Notes: generated by a model not told the origin, from the letters alone. 35,284 nucleotides of DNA from Secundilactobacillus paracollinoides DSM 15502 = JCM 11969 (GCF_001311135.1 NZ_BBAG01000036.1:1-35284), one strand, 5' to 3'; positions 16,354 to 25,835 are shown, counted from the first letter of the stretch. Made by a program: numbers and translations.

Positions 16354-17613
16354 TTGCAAGTGCATGTGACTGACGGGGTAACGCTCAACGTGATTGCGAC
16401 CCCGCAATTTAAAACAACCAGTATCAGTATCGATTTTCTGGCACCCGTTTCAACTCAGGGATTGTCTCAGCGGATCTTGCTGGCGCAACTGCTTGAAACG
16501 AGTAGCGCGGATTATCCGACCCAGACAGCGCTGGCAAAGAAATTGGCCACGTTATACGGTGCCAGTTATGGGGTTAACGTGTATCGGTACGGGATGATCA
16601 ATGGCCTACGTTTTTCAAGCAGCATCATCAATGACCATTTTGCCAACGGGGAGCACCTTACCCAGGCGATCTTTAGCTTTCTGAAACAGGTTATTTTTCG
16701 ACCTTTGGCAGCTGATGGGCAGTTTGATGCCACGACATTTGACCGGCAGAAGGTCAATTTAATTGCCTATTTGAAGTCGCTGAATGATGACAAGCAGTAC
16801 TATGCAGAGCGTGAATTATTTGACCTCTACTTTAAGGATCAGCCTGAACTTGCCACAAGTCTTTATGGCGATGAACCCACAATTGAAGAACTCGGTAATG
16901 CGGATTTATATGCTTACTATCAGCAGTTGTTGGCCACCGATGACATAAAAATCACCATTATTGGTGATGTGAATGCGGATGAAATTAAGCGTGATATTGC
17001 TGACTGGCAGTTGGCACCACGGACGTCCAAACAACAGGCGATTATTTATCATCGACCAGTTCAGACAGCAGTGACGGGGTCAGAAACCCAGCCACTGCAA
17101 CAATCAAAACTTAATTTAGCGTATCAGTTACCGGTGTACTACCGCGATGCCCATTTTTATGAAGCCTTAGTCTTTAACGGCCTATTCGGTGGGACACCGA
17201 TCTCGATGCTCTTTAAAAACGTGCGTGAAAAAAATAGTCTGGCCTACTACGCATCGAGTCGGTTTGACGGCTTCACCGGCACGCTTAGTGTTCAAGCCGG
17301 CATCGATCAGCACAACCAGCAGGCAGTGCTTGACATCATTGCTGAACAACTTGAAGATATCGCAAACGGTAAAATTGACGAAGAGGTCTTTAACCAGGTT
17401 GTCGCAAGTCTAATCAACAACCACGAGTCGCGCCAAGATTCACCGCGTGCAGTCGTCAATCAGTCGGTGCTTGATCAAATGGTTGGGTCCACGGTGCCCG
17501 CTTCTGAGTGGTTGACCCATATCCAGGCGGTCACACCAGAGCAGGTTGCCGCTATTGCCCAACAGGTGACCCTGCAGGCGACCTACTTCTTAAAAGGAGA
17601 TGAGTCACGGTGA
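16354..17613 (+). CDS. ymfF: M16-family peptidase-like protein YmfF (inactive-type subunit)
   Basis: First of two adjacent M16B (insulinase/pitrilysin-like) proteins. In B. subtilis the pair is ymfF-ymfH. This 419-residue protein has the M16 fold pattern (GGTPISMLFKNVREKNSLAYYASSRFD near the C-terminal half) but no HxxEH zinc motif. It is probably the non-catalytic partner. I chose TTG 16354 because AAAGGAGG (16336-16343) is 10 nt upstream. The in-frame extension to 16195 would run through the hairpin repeat and the promoter. The stop overlaps the ymfH start by 4 bp (GTGA), a sign of coupled translation. The substrate is unknown. Confidence 0.88.
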   Translation: MQVHVTDGVTLNVIATPQFKTTSISIDFLAPVSTQGLSQRILLAQLLETSSADYPTQTALAKKLATLYGASYGVNVYRYGMINGLRFSSSIINDHFANGEHLTQAIFSFLKQVIFRPLAADGQFDATTFDRQKVNLIAYLKSLNDDKQYYAERELFDLYFKDQPELATSLYGDEPTIEELGNADLYAYYQQLLATDDIKITIIGDVNADEIKRDIADWQLAPRTSKQQAIIYHRPVQTAVTGSETQPLQQSKLNLAYQLPVYYRDAHFYEALVFNGLFGGTPISMLFKNVREKNSLAYYASSRFDGFTGTLSVQAGIDQHNQQAVLDIIAEQLEDIANGKIDEEVFNQVVASLINNHESRQDSPRAVVNQSVLDQMVGSTVPASEWLTHIQAVTPEQVAAIAQQVTLQATYFLKGDESR

Positions 17614-18911
17614 AACAGATCGATTATCCGCAATTAGGAGAAACATTGTACCAAGAAACATTGGCAAACGGTTTGCGGGTCTACTTGCTGCCGAAAGCTG
17701 GCTATCACCGGACCTATGCCGTGATGACGACGGAGTATGGGTCGATCGACAACGACTTTGTGCCATATGGTCAGTCGGAGATGGTCTCGCTGCCAGCAGG
17801 TATCGCTCATTTTCTAGAGCATAAAATGTTTGAGAAGGCTGACCACGACGCGTTTGATACGTTTGCCCATTTTGGTGCGAGTTCGAACGCGTTTACCAGT
17901 TTTACACATACGAGTTATTTGTTTTCAACAACGCGAAATCTCAAAGAAAATTTGGAAACCTTGCTTGATTTTGTCCAAGACCCGTACTTTACTGATAAGA
18001 CGGTCAATAAGGAAAAGGGCATCATCGGCCAAGAAATTCAAATGTATGAGGATGATCCGAATTCACGGGCGTACTTTGGGACGATCGCCAATCTGTATCC
18101 GGATCAACCGTTGGCAAACGATATTGCGGGAACGATCGACTCAATTGATAAAATCACGCCAGAAGACTTGTACCTCGCACATAAAACGTTCTATCACCCA
18201 AGTAATATGAGTCTCTTCATTGTCGGCAAAGTGACGCCTGAAGAAACGATGCAGTGGGTGCGTGACAACCAAGCGCAAAAAGACTTTGGTGAACCGCAAC
18301 CAATTAAGCGTCAATCGTTGGTTCCGCTGCGGGATGGCAGTGATATTGTCCGGCGCAGAACGCTGACGATGCCTGTTGAACGGCCAAAAGTGACGATCGG
18401 TATTCGCGGCTTGGATGAGCTGCCGACTGGTCGTGACCGGCTTAAGTTTGAGGATGCCTTATCGATCGGGATGGAATTACTGATTGGCGACACCGCACCA
18501 GATTTTTTGCGGTTGTATGACCAGGGCGTGATCGATGACAGTTTTGGGTATAATATTGAAGTCCAGCGGGGCGCTCACTTTGTTGTTTTGGCGGGCGAAA
18601 CCGAGGATCCAGCAGCGTTTGAGACTGAGTTGTTAGCAATTCTGGCACAGGCTAAGGATAAATTAAAGGGTACTCAAGAGACATTTGATCTCGCAAAACG
18701 TGAGGAATTTGGCAGCACCATTACCGCGTTTAATTCATTGGAGGCCATTGCGAACCAGTTTGATGATCAATTGTACGCACCAAGCAATTTGTTTGATGAA
18801 GCGGCGATCATTGATGAGCTGACCCTTGATGATGTCATCGCGGCCCTCGACCAGTTCCTGAAACCGGAAGCCATTAGCGTGCAACGCATTGTGGCACCTG
18901 AAGCCGGTTAA
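17610..18911 (+). CDS. ymfH: M16-family zinc peptidase YmfH
   Basis: Catalytic partner of YmfF. The inverted zinc-protease motif HFLEH is present at residues 67-71 (His67, Glu70, His71), in AHFLEHKMFEK. The downstream conserved stretch includes NAFTSFTHTSYLFST and, further on, the third zinc ligand region GIIGQEIQMYEDDP. The length is 433 residues. The start is GTG 17610, overlapping the ymfF stop, with AAAGGAGATGA upstream. The physiological substrate is not known. Homologues lie next to rodZ and pgsA in many Firmicutes. No terminator is seen before rodZ. Confidence 0.9.
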   Translation: MKQIDYPQLGETLYQETLANGLRVYLLPKAGYHRTYAVMTTEYGSIDNDFVPYGQSEMVSLPAGIAHFLEHKMFEKADHDAFDTFAHFGASSNAFTSFTHTSYLFSTTRNLKENLETLLDFVQDPYFTDKTVNKEKGIIGQEIQMYEDDPNSRAYFGTIANLYPDQPLANDIAGTIDSIDKITPEDLYLAHKTFYHPSNMSLFIVGKVTPEETMQWVRDNQAQKDFGEPQPIKRQSLVPLRDGSDIVRRRTLTMPVERPKVTIGIRGLDELPTGRDRLKFEDALSIGMELLIGDTAPDFLRLYDQGVIDDSFGYNIEVQRGAHFVVLAGETEDPAAFETELLAILAQAKDKLKGTQETFDLAKREEFGSTITAFNSLEAIANQFDDQLYAPSNLFDEAAIIDELTLDDVIAALDQFLKPEAISVQRIVAPEAG

Positions 18912-18967
18912 GAAAACCTTAAAATCAGATAATGTCGGAATTCGGCGTTAAATCATCCTCAACCATA

Positions 18968-18976
18968 TGCTATACT
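18968..18976 (+). promoter_or_regulatory. Extended -10 promoter of rodZ
   Basis: TGC-TATACT (18968-18976) lies 44 bp before the rodZ start, without a clear -35. Confidence 0.45.
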
Positions 18977-19019
18977 TAGTGTGAAATAAGAACATTTTTA
19001 TTAGGTGGAGAATCTTTTT

Positions 19020-19967
19020 ATGAGTGAAAATAACAAATCAATAGGTGAAACCTTACGTGACGCCAGAATTGCCAAAGGGTATACGCTGGATGATCTGCAA
19101 CAGACGACCAAGATTCAAAAACGGTATCTGATTGCAATTGAAGACGAAAACTTCTCTGATCTGCCAGGGGACTTTTATGTGCGCGCGTTTATCAAACAGT
19201 ATGCGGATACAGTTGGACTTGATGGCGGTGAGCTGTTAGACCAGTATGCGGACCAGTTGCCAAGTACGAAAACGCAGGAGTACGTTGACCGGGTGAACGA
19301 AGAGAATCCCTCGACCCGTTCAGCCCAGCGTCAAGAAGACGACCGGGTCGCAAAGGTCAAACGACAGGTACCAATCGTGATTGCTGTTGTGGTTGTCGTG
19401 ATCGTGATGGTCGGTATCTGGTTAGCCAGCACTAAACGGTCACAGCAGAGCAGTTCGTCAAACGTGGACTCCAGTTCCGTTTCCGTTTCGGGCAGTTCAA
19501 GTGAGTCATCTTCTTCAGCGTCATCAAAGAAGTCCAGCTCGAAGAAGACATCTTCAAGTAGTAAGAAAGCCAACAGCGTATCATTTAAAAAACTGTCTAC
19601 TTCTGGTTCAACGACCACTTACGAGATGAAAAACGCGCCTTCAACGAAGACCATTACGCTGGCTAGCACAGCAAGCGCCTGGGTCTCAATTACGGCAAGC
19701 GGCAGTTCACTTTATTCTGGGACATTGACGGCTAACGCCTCACATTCCGTTAAAGTGAGCGCATCCGCAACTTCTGTGACGATCAATCTAGGAAACGCGC
19801 CATCAACGTCAGTGAAGATCGGTGGACACAAGGTGCCGATTTCAACGACGTCAACGTCATCTGCGGCCAGCACCTCGTCAACGACGACTGGCAGTACGAC
19901 AACGAGCAGTAGTTCGTCTACGACAACATCATCACAAGTCCAAAACATTACAGTTGAATTTAAGTAA
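19020..19967 (+). CDS. rodZ: RodZ-like helix-turn-helix membrane protein (YmfM)
   Basis: Links MreB filaments to the membrane. It has 315 residues. A cytoplasmic HTH domain at about 8-80 (IGETLRDARIAKGYTLDDLQ, YLIAIEDENFSDLPG) is followed by a basic linker. The membrane segment is 117-136, then a Ser/Lys-rich stalk (141-185), a beta domain (about 186-273), a Ser/Thr-only stretch (275-305) and the closing strand NITVEFK. ATG 19020 is preferred because AGGTGGAG lies 9 nt upstream; GTG 19005 lies inside that ribosome site. Cell-shape function fits the mreBCD genes in the same window. The Ser/Thr block inside the end of the beta domain is unusual. Confidence 0.9.
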   Translation: MSENNKSIGETLRDARIAKGYTLDDLQQTTKIQKRYLIAIEDENFSDLPGDFYVRAFIKQYADTVGLDGGELLDQYADQLPSTKTQEYVDRVNEENPSTRSAQRQEDDRVAKVKRQVPIVIAVVVVVIVMVGIWLASTKRSQQSSSSNVDSSSVSVSGSSSESSSSASSKKSSSKKTSSSSKKANSVSFKKLSTSGSTTTYEMKNAPSTKTITLASTASAWVSITASGSSLYSGTLTANASHSVKVSASATSVTINLGNAPSTSVKIGGHKVPISTTSTSSAASTSSTTTGSTTTSSSSSTTTSSQVQNITVEFK

Positions 19968-19972
19968 CACAT

Positions 19973-20009
19973 TGAGGCCGGGAATTGTTGATTCCGTGGT
20001 CTCTTTTTG
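19973..20009 (+). terminator. Terminator after rodZ
   Basis: An imperfect stem of GAGGCCGGGAAT with ATTCCGTGGTCTC is followed by TTTTT, 5 bp past the stop. Confidence 0.7.
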
Positions 20010-20039
20010 ATAACAGTCGGTGATTGGGCTGAAATGTGC

Positions 20040-20068
20040 TTGTGTAAAAACGACAGACTGTGTAAACT
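20040..20068 (+). promoter_or_regulatory. Candidate pgsA promoter
   Basis: TTGTGT (20040-20045), a 17-bp spacer and TAAACT (20063-20068), in the context TGTAAACTGG. The 5' leader to ATG 20161 is about 85 nt and holds no obvious gene. Confidence 0.5.
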
Positions 20069-20160
20069 GGAATGAGTATTAAGAGCCGCGAGTGTTAGCA
20101 GTGGCTTTCAGGGTGTCAATCCGGCGTCTAGATGCGTCGCAAAACAAATCATGGGGGTCA

Positions 20161-20754
20161 ATGGAATTGAATTTACCAAATAAATTAACCGTAATGCGGA
20201 TCATCCTAATTCCGATTTTCTTATTATTGTTGGTGTTACCAATGGACTGGGGAACAGTGACCTGGCTGCAAACGGCGATTCCAGTGACACAGATCGTTGC
20301 CGCAATCGTGTTTGCGGTGGCGTCGATCACCGACTTTCTCGACGGTCAGATTGCCCGGCGCAATCATTTAGTCACGAATTTCGGCAAGTTTGCGGATCCT
20401 TTAGCCGATAAGATGATCGTGATGACCGCATTCATTATTCTGGTTGCTATGGGTAAGGCACCAGCCTGGGTCGTCGCCATTATTGTGTGCCGTGAGTTAG
20501 CAGTGACTGGTCTGCGGCTGATTATCGTTGAAAACGACGGTCAGGTGATGGCAGCTGCAATGCCAGGTAAGATCAAGACTTTTTCACAGATGCTGGGGAT
20601 CATTTTCCTGTTATTAAACAACTGTTTCTTCCAAATCTGGCACTTCCCATTGGGCACGATCCTGCTGTACGTGTGCCTGTTCTTTACGATTTACTCGGGA
20701 ATCGATTACTTCGTGCAGAATCGAAGTGTGTTCTCGGATTCGTTTAATGAGTAA
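20161..20754 (+). CDS. pgsA: Phosphatidylglycerophosphate synthase PgsA
   Basis: Transfers phosphatidyl from CDP-diacylglycerol to glycerol-3-phosphate, leading to phosphatidylglycerol. The 197-residue polytopic protein carries the CDP-alcohol phosphotransferase signature with Asp58, Asp61-Gly62, Ala65-Arg66, Gly75, Asp79 and Asp83 (DFLDGQIARR then NFGKFADPLADK). ATG 20161 gives MELNLPNKLT, typical of the family. The GGGGG ribosome site is only about 3 nt away, which is short. Its product feeds Cls (12647) and supplies glycerol phosphate for LtaS (32409). The stop codon touches the left end of a hairpin repeat. Confidence 0.95.
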   Translation: MELNLPNKLTVMRIILIPIFLLLLVLPMDWGTVTWLQTAIPVTQIVAAIVFAVASITDFLDGQIARRNHLVTNFGKFADPLADKMIVMTAFIILVAMGKAPAWVVAIIVCRELAVTGLRLIIVENDGQVMAAAMPGKIKTFSQMLGIIFLLLNNCFFQIWHFPLGTILLYVCLFFTIYSGIDYFVQNRSVFSDSFNE

Positions 20755-20880
20755 GAGCGTGGAGGAAAACGGGTGAGGGCGGAGCGTAAGGGACGTCTGG
20801 CAGAAATGCCTGGTCTTGGCATTTTTGCCAGAGTCCCTTACGCTCCGCCCTCAGTTTTCCGGAACGCGTTTCGGCACGGA
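20755..20880 (+). repeat. Dispersed hairpin element, full copy (after pgsA)
   Basis: Outer GCGT/ACGC (20757-20760 with 20864-20867), GGAAAAC/GTTTTCC (20764-20770 with 20854-20860) and a 20-bp perfect stem TGAGGGCGGAGCGTAAGGGA (20774-20793) with 20834-20853. TCTGGCA/TGCCAGA and AAATGCC/GGCATTT continue it. GAGCGTGGAG begins directly after the pgsA stop TAA. Confidence 0.87.
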
Positions 20881-20922
20881 AGCCTAGAAAGGTTTTCCAG
20901 CGCTGTAACAAAAAATCAACTC

Positions 20923-20972
20923 AAACCCTCATAGTGACACCCGAAAAATCGGATGCCACTATGAGGGTTTTA
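20923..20972. terminator. Terminator between pgsA and cinA
   Basis: AAACCCTCATAGTG (20923-20936) pairs with CACTATGAGGGTTT (20957-20970), with inner CCGA/TCGG. The T-tract is short on both strands. The following 20975-21140 is AC-rich sequence without a gene. Confidence 0.7.
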
Positions 20973-21184
20973 CAATCTCCAAATCAATAAAGCACGCAAC
21001 ACCCCATGCTAAGCAAAAATAATCCTACCCAGCCCCAATCATTTCAAAAAATAAAAAAACAATCCCCCAACCAAAACGTCATTATAGGGTAGATGGGTCA
21101 ATGACGCATCGAACACAAATTCAGACAAACCGAACAATTATCGTGTACACTAGTCGTAGTTGTTTGAGAAAGGAAGAGACCTAG

Positions 21185-22432
21185 ATGAACGCAGAAATTG
21201 TTGCCGTTGGTACTGAGTTGCTGCTCGGCCAGATTGCGAATACTAATGGCGCGTATTTGGCCCAAAAATTAGCCGGTATCGGCATTAATGTTTACTACCA
21301 AACAGTTGTGGGGGATAATCCTAAACGACTTGAGGCGGTCTTTAAGACGGCTCAGAATCGAAGTGACTTGGTTATCTTGATCGGTGGGTTAGGCCCGACG
21401 AAGGATGACCTGACAAAACAGGTTGTGGCACATGCCTTGGGTGAAGACTTGGTCACGGATGAGGATGCACTTGCTAAAATTACTGCCTTTCAGGAACAAA
21501 GTGGCCGATTAAACACGCCAAACAATCAGTTGCAGGCATTGAAGTTGGCACATGCAGACACGCTGCCCAACGCAACGGGATTCGCGGTTGGCGATCTTTA
21601 CCGTGATCCAGATGGCGCTGACGTGGTGTTGTTACCGGGTCCGCCATCGGAATTTACCGTGATGGTCGATCAGCAATTGATGCCGCGGTTGATGGCAAAA
21701 GGGACGAACCAAGGTGTCATTTTTTCTAAGGTCATGCGGTTTATTGGCATTGGTGAATCGGAATTGGTGACGAACCTTGGGGATTTGATCGATGCCCAGA
21801 CCAATCCCACCATTGCCCCCTATGCCAAGGTAGGAGAGGTTACTTTACGCATCACTGCTACGGCGAAGACACAGGCGGAAGCTGAGGACAAAGTCAACGG
21901 CATGGTTGAGGACGTTTTAGAACGTGATCGACAATACTTTTACGGCTATGGGGATGATAATTCCCTTGCTCAGGTGGTCGTTCACCAGCTGATAGATGCA
22001 CAGCTCACAGTCACGGCTGCCGAAAGTTTAACAGCGGGTGAGTTCCAAAGCACTCTGGGAGACGTTCCGGGCGTTTCTGCCGTCTTTCCAGGTGGTTTTG
22101 TCACTTACGCAAACGAAGCAAAGGTTTCCCTGCTGTCGATTCCACAGCACATCGTAGATGACTTTGGGGTCGTTAGTGAAGAAACGGCAGTTTGGATGGC
22201 GCAGCAGGCAAAGCTCAAACTAGCGACAGACGTTGCTGTTTCGTTCACTGGCGTTGCCGGCCCTGACAAATTGGAAGGCCAACCAGCTGGAACAGTCTGG
22301 ATCGGTATCGCGTTTAAAGACCAGCCGGCAGAGGCTCACCTGTATCATTTTGCTAACGGTAGGGCGCAGATTCGGCGCAGTTCAGTGCTCACTGGTCTCG
22401 ACCTTATTCGGCAAAAATTAACGACAGATTAA
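21185..22432 (+). CDS. cinA: Competence/damage-inducible protein CinA
   Basis: Two-domain protein. The N-terminal molybdopterin-binding-like (COG1058) domain begins MNAEIVAVGTELLLGQIANTN, with GGLGPTKDDLTKQ further on. The C-terminal nicotinamide-nucleotide amidase (PncC-like) domain starts near AESLTAGEFQSTLGDVPGVS and includes FTGVAGP. The length is 415 residues. GGAAGAG lies upstream of ATG 21185. The family recycles NMN in bacteria, and in streptococci CinA binds RecA and is competence-induced. Linkage to recA is conserved here, but recA has its own SOS promoter. AESLTAG, without the Cys of AESCTGG, is common in lactobacilli as far as I recall. Confidence 0.93.
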   Translation: MNAEIVAVGTELLLGQIANTNGAYLAQKLAGIGINVYYQTVVGDNPKRLEAVFKTAQNRSDLVILIGGLGPTKDDLTKQVVAHALGEDLVTDEDALAKITAFQEQSGRLNTPNNQLQALKLAHADTLPNATGFAVGDLYRDPDGADVVLLPGPPSEFTVMVDQQLMPRLMAKGTNQGVIFSKVMRFIGIGESELVTNLGDLIDAQTNPTIAPYAKVGEVTLRITATAKTQAEAEDKVNGMVEDVLERDRQYFYGYGDDNSLAQVVVHQLIDAQLTVTAAESLTAGEFQSTLGDVPGVSAVFPGGFVTYANEAKVSLLSIPQHIVDDFGVVSEETAVWMAQQAKLKLATDVAVSFTGVAGPDKLEGQPAGTVWIGIAFKDQPAEAHLYHFANGRAQIRRSSVLTGLDLIRQKLTTD

Positions 22433-22436
22433 GATG

Positions 22437-22450
22437 CGAACTTTTGTTCG
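22437..22450. promoter_or_regulatory. LexA (DinR) SOS box of recA
   Basis: CGAAC-TTTT-GTTCG is a perfect palindrome of the Gram-positive SOS type (GAAC-N4-GTTC). It lies 7 bp upstream of the recA -35, where LexA would block recA transcription. Confidence 0.88.
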
Positions 22451-22457
22451 ATTTTTC

Positions 22458-22485
22458 TTGCTTTTTACGATAAAGTCGGTATAGT
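22458..22485 (+). promoter_or_regulatory. recA promoter
   Basis: TTGCTT (22458-22463), a 16-bp spacer and TATAGT (22480-22485), directly after the SOS box. Confidence 0.7.
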
Positions 22486-22518
22486 TTATCTAGTAAATGG
22501 CTCATAAGGAGGACTGAA

Positions 22519-23580
22519 ATGGCTGACGAACGACAAGCAGCACTGGATGCTGCGTTAAAGAAAATTGAAAAAAACTTTGGTAAGGGCTCCATCATGCGAA
22601 TGGGGGATGCTGCTGATACCAAGATCTCAACGATTTCATCAGGTTCCCTGGCATTAGACAATGCCTTGGGAGTTGGGGGTTATCCTCGGGGACGGATCGT
22701 TGAAGTGTACGGCCCTGAAAGTTCTGGTAAGACGACGGTGGCGCTTCACGCAGTTGCTGAAGTCCAAAAAGAGGGTGGCACTGCTGCCTATATTGATGCT
22801 GAAAACGCATTGGATCCTGCATACGCAACTAACTTAGGCGTTAATATTGATGACCTGTTGTTATCACAACCTGATACTGGTGAACAAGGATTGGAAATTG
22901 CCGATGCCTTGGTTTCTAGTGGTGCGGTTGACATGATCGTCGTGGATTCCGTGGCGGCACTTGTACCACGGGCGGAAATTGATGGCGAAATGGGTGACGC
23001 CCACGTTGGGCTGCAGGCCCGGTTGATGTCACAGGCATTGCGTAAACTGTCTGGAACAATCAACAAGACCCACACGATTGCGATTTTTATTAACCAAATT
23101 CGTGAAAAAGTTGGGGTCATGTTTGGTAATCCTGAAACCACGCCTGGTGGTCGGGCACTGAAATTCTACGCCACTGTGCGGCTTGAAATTCGGCGTGCTG
23201 AACAGATCAAAGAGGGCACCGATATTATCGGGAACCGAGTTCGGATCAAAGTCGTCAAGAACAAGGTAGCACCGCCATTTAAGCGTGCCGAAGTCGATAT
23301 CATGTATGGCTCAGGAATCTCTCAAACGGGTGAACTGGTCGACATGGCTGTTGAAAAAGAAATTATCAACAAGTCTGGGTCATGGTATTCTTACGGTGAT
23401 GATCGAATCGGCCAAGGCCGTGAAAATGCTAAGGGTTACTTAGCGGACCACCCAGAAGTAATGGCTGAGATCACAAGCAAGGTTCGAGCTGCCTATAACA
23501 TGGACGGTGAGGACGCCGAGGCGTCGACTGACGAAAGTGACGTCGAAACGTTGGATATCGATACTGAAGATGCAAAATAA
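22519..23580 (+). CDS. recA: Recombinase RecA
   Basis: DNA strand-exchange ATPase and coprotease for LexA. The 353-residue protein has Walker [10 protein letters not shown] (residues 65-73), Walker B in [15 protein letters not shown], loop L1 near [20 protein letters not shown], and loop L2 near [20 protein letters not shown]. The C-terminus is acidic ([21 protein letters not shown]), as in many RecA proteins. ATG 22519 has AAGGAGG 6 nt upstream. The gene is SOS-regulated and closed by a strong terminator. The frame is intact. Confidence 0.98.
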   Translation: MADERQAALDAALKKIEKNFGKGSIMRMGDAADTKISTISSGSLALDNALGVGGYPRGRIVEVYGPESSGKTTVALHAVAEVQKEGGTAAYIDAENALDPAYATNLGVNIDDLLLSQPDTGEQGLEIADALVSSGAVDMIVVDSVAALVPRAEIDGEMGDAHVGLQARLMSQALRKLSGTINKTHTIAIFINQIREKVGVMFGNPETTPGGRALKFYATVRLEIRRAEQIKEGTDIIGNRVRIKVVKNKVAPPFKRAEVDIMYGSGISQTGELVDMAVEKEIINKSGSWYSYGDDRIGQGRENAKGYLADHPEVMAEITSKVRAAYNMDGEDAEASTDESDVETLDIDTEDAK

Positions 23581-23592
23581 AGCAACACCCTA

Positions 23593-23636
23593 AGAGACGC
23601 CCACTTTTCCAATCAGAAAAGTGGGCGTCTCTTTTT
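23593..23636 (+). terminator. Terminator after recA
   Basis: A 17-bp perfect stem AGAGACGCCCACTTTTC (23593-23609) with 23616-23632, 6-nt loop, followed by a T-run. Confidence 0.93.
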
Positions 23637-23750
23637 CGTAGATTCAGTTTTGCTTACCAAGCAAATCTCATGTAATTTTCATTTTTTTAGAGTTATTTAG
23701 GGTCTAATCTGAGAAATCGTGGTAATTGTGGTCTCCAGAGAGGATGTTTT

Positions 23751-23795
23751 ATTGACACACCTATTTAGAAACATTAGAATACTAGTTGTGTCAAT
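23751..23795 (+). promoter_or_regulatory. rny promoter flanked by an inverted repeat
   Basis: TTGACA (23752-23757), a 17-bp spacer and TAGAAT (23775-23780). The -35 lies inside ATTGACACA (23751-23759), whose inverted partner TGTGTCAAT is at 23787-23795, just past the start site. The 27-bp gap holds the promoter core. Confidence 0.65.
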
Positions 23796-23861
23796 AATCA
23801 TTAACATCTAAAAAATTACTGATTTATCAATCACCATTTTGGATGATGCGGAGGTGGAATC

Positions 23862-25422
23862 ATGAGTATTCCGGAAATAATCCTCGCAATCATCGCTATC
23901 GTTGTAGGTGCTGTTATCGGATACGTCCTGCATAAGTCCGTTTACGAACGCAAGTTGGACGCGGCTCACGAAACAGCACAGGGAATTTTAGCAGATGCGA
24001 AAAAGCAGGCTGAGACTGATAACTAAAGAAACGCTTTTAGAGGCGAAAGAGGACAGTCATCGTTACCGATCAGAAGCAGAAAAGGATCTTAAGCGGCAAC
24101 GCAACGAGATTCAAAAGCAGGAAGATCGCGTGTTACAACGAGAAGAAGCACTTGATCGTAAAGATAACGCTTTTCAAAAGCGGGAAGATGCTCTTGAACG
24201 CAAGGAAAATAAGTTGAGTTCAGAGCAGCAAAAAGTTGCTAAATTACAACAGCAAGCAGACTCCCTTATTCAAAAACGGCAAGATGCCGTTGAAGAAGCA
24301 GCTGCGCTTTCACAAGAGGAAGCACAGTCCCTGATTATTAACGAAGCTAAGGAGACTTTAGCTTCGGAACGCGCCAAGATGATCAAAGAATCCACTCAGC
24401 AAGCAGCCCAAGAGGCTGATGCAAAAGCGAAGGACTTGATCGTTCAGGCGATTCAACGTAGCGGTGCGGACATGGTTTCCGACACAACGGTTTCCGTGGT
24501 CACACTGCCTAATGACGATATGAAAGGCCGGATTATTGGGCGTGAAGGGCGCAATATTCGGACGTTAGAAACCTTAACCGGCATCGATTTAATTATTGAT
24601 GACACCCCGGAAGCAGTCGTTTTAAGCGGCTTTGACCCATTACGGCGAGAAGTTGCCAAGATTGCGCTTGAAAAGTTAATTCAGGATGGCCGGATTCACC
24701 CAGCTCGAATTGAAGAGATGGTTGAAAAGGCGCGCAAAGAACTGGATGAACGCATTCAGGATCTTGGCGAGCAAACGGTTTTTGATCTCGGGATTCATTC
24801 AATGCATCCCGCACTGATCAAGCTCGTAGGCCAAATGAATTACCGGGTTTCGTATGGTCAAAATGTGTTAACACATGCAGTTGAAGTTGCAAAACTTTCA
24901 GGGATTTTTGCAGCTGAATTAGGTGAGGATGTAACGCTAGCAAAACGCGCAGGATTATTACACGATATTGGTAAAGCGGTTGAAAATGATGTTGAAGAAT
25001 CTCACGTACAGATCGGCGTTGACTTAGCTAAGAAATACAAGGAAAGCCCAGTGGTGATCGATGCCATTGCTTCCCATGATGAAACGAGCGAATCGCACTA
25101 CATTATTTCAGAGTTAGTGGGGGCCGCAAACGTTATCTCAGCAAGTCGTCCAGGTGCACGAAGCGACTCCTTAGAGAGCTTCATTCACCGTTTGGAACGA
25201 TTAGAATCAATTGCCGACGAGTTCGATGGTGTTCAAAAATCATTTGCAATTCAGGCGGGCCGAGAAGTTCGCGTCATTGTTAAACCAAATAAAATTTCAG
25301 ATTTAGACGCTGTGACACTGGCGCACGACATTAAGGAAAAGATTGAGTCTGACATGGATTATCCAGGTCATATCAAGGTTTCCGTCATTCGTGAAGTGCG
25401 ATCGGTAGCGTACGCAAAATAA
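23862..25422 (+). CDS. rny: Ribonuclease Y (one frameshift in this sequence)
   Basis: Membrane-anchored endoribonuclease that starts decay of many mRNAs. The N-terminal membrane segment is in [21 protein letters not shown] long coiled coil follows, then the KH domain ([20 protein letters not shown]) and the HD domain ([19 protein letters not shown]). ATG 23862 has GGAGGTGG about 5 nt upstream. An apparent extra T at 24024 (AAC-T-AAAGAA) creates a stop at 24024-24026 after 54 residues. Removing it gives [14 protein letters not shown], the expected family sequence, and a 519-residue protein. The ORF from 23995 therefore lacks the true N-terminus. The insertion is probably a sequencing error. 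Confidence 0.92.
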
Positions 25423-25442
25423 TGTGGAATAACCAGGAAATG

Positions 25443-25482
25443 AGGTTGCTGGCTCGTGATGAGCTGGTGGCCTTGTTTTTTT
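25443..25482 (+). terminator. Terminator after rny
   Basis: AGGTTGCTGGCTC (25443-25455) pairs with GAGCTGGTGGCCT (25461-25473), with several G-U pairs. A T-rich tract follows. It continues into a GT-rich stretch to about 25630 without a gene. Confidence 0.75.
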
Positions 25483-25631
25483 GATTTTGTTTTGGAAAGT
25501 TGGCGGGGGTGTTGGCTAGTTGGTAGTGAAATTGTGTCTATCTGGGGATGTGGTATGGGACGGTGGGGGTATGCAGTCGTTTGAGGCTGTTCTTTTGGAT
25601 AAAGGGGCGGATTATGTTGGCTCATCGCTTA

Positions 25632-25762
25632 TTTGGCGTCCAAACGTGCTCCGAAAGGCAGAGGCTCCTGTGTAAGACACGCTTGCAAAAATGCCAGGTT
25701 CGGGCATTTCTGCAAGCGTGTCTTACACTCCGCCCTCTAACCGCCTTTCTCCGCACTCTATT
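25632..25762 (-). repeat. Dispersed hairpin element, full copy (upstream of ymdB)
   Basis: Helices: GTGC/GCAC (25646-25649 with 25753-25756), GAAAGGC/GCCTTTC (25653-25659 with 25743-25749), AGAGG/CCTCT, and an 18-bp perfect stem GTGTAAGACACGCTTGCA (25670-25687) with 25711-25728. AAATGCC/GGCATTT closes the top. It is among the cleanest copies in the window. Confidence 0.88.
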
Positions 25763-25783
25763 TTTCCATCCACCCCCAAACCA

Positions 25784-25792
25784 TGTTAAAAT
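25784..25792 (+). promoter_or_regulatory. Candidate ymdB promoter (extended -10)
   Basis: TGT-TAAAAT (25784-25792), about 28 bp past the hairpin end, without a good -35. Confidence 0.4.
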
Positions 25793-25835
25793 AGTCCAAT
25801 ACGATGATATAAAACAATTAGATTAGAGGATCAGT

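Noticed and set aside
19331..19972. Antisense ORFs opposite rodZ, rich in Asp, Glu and Val
   Set aside because: They are shadows of the Ser/Thr-rich coding sequence of rodZ on the other strand.
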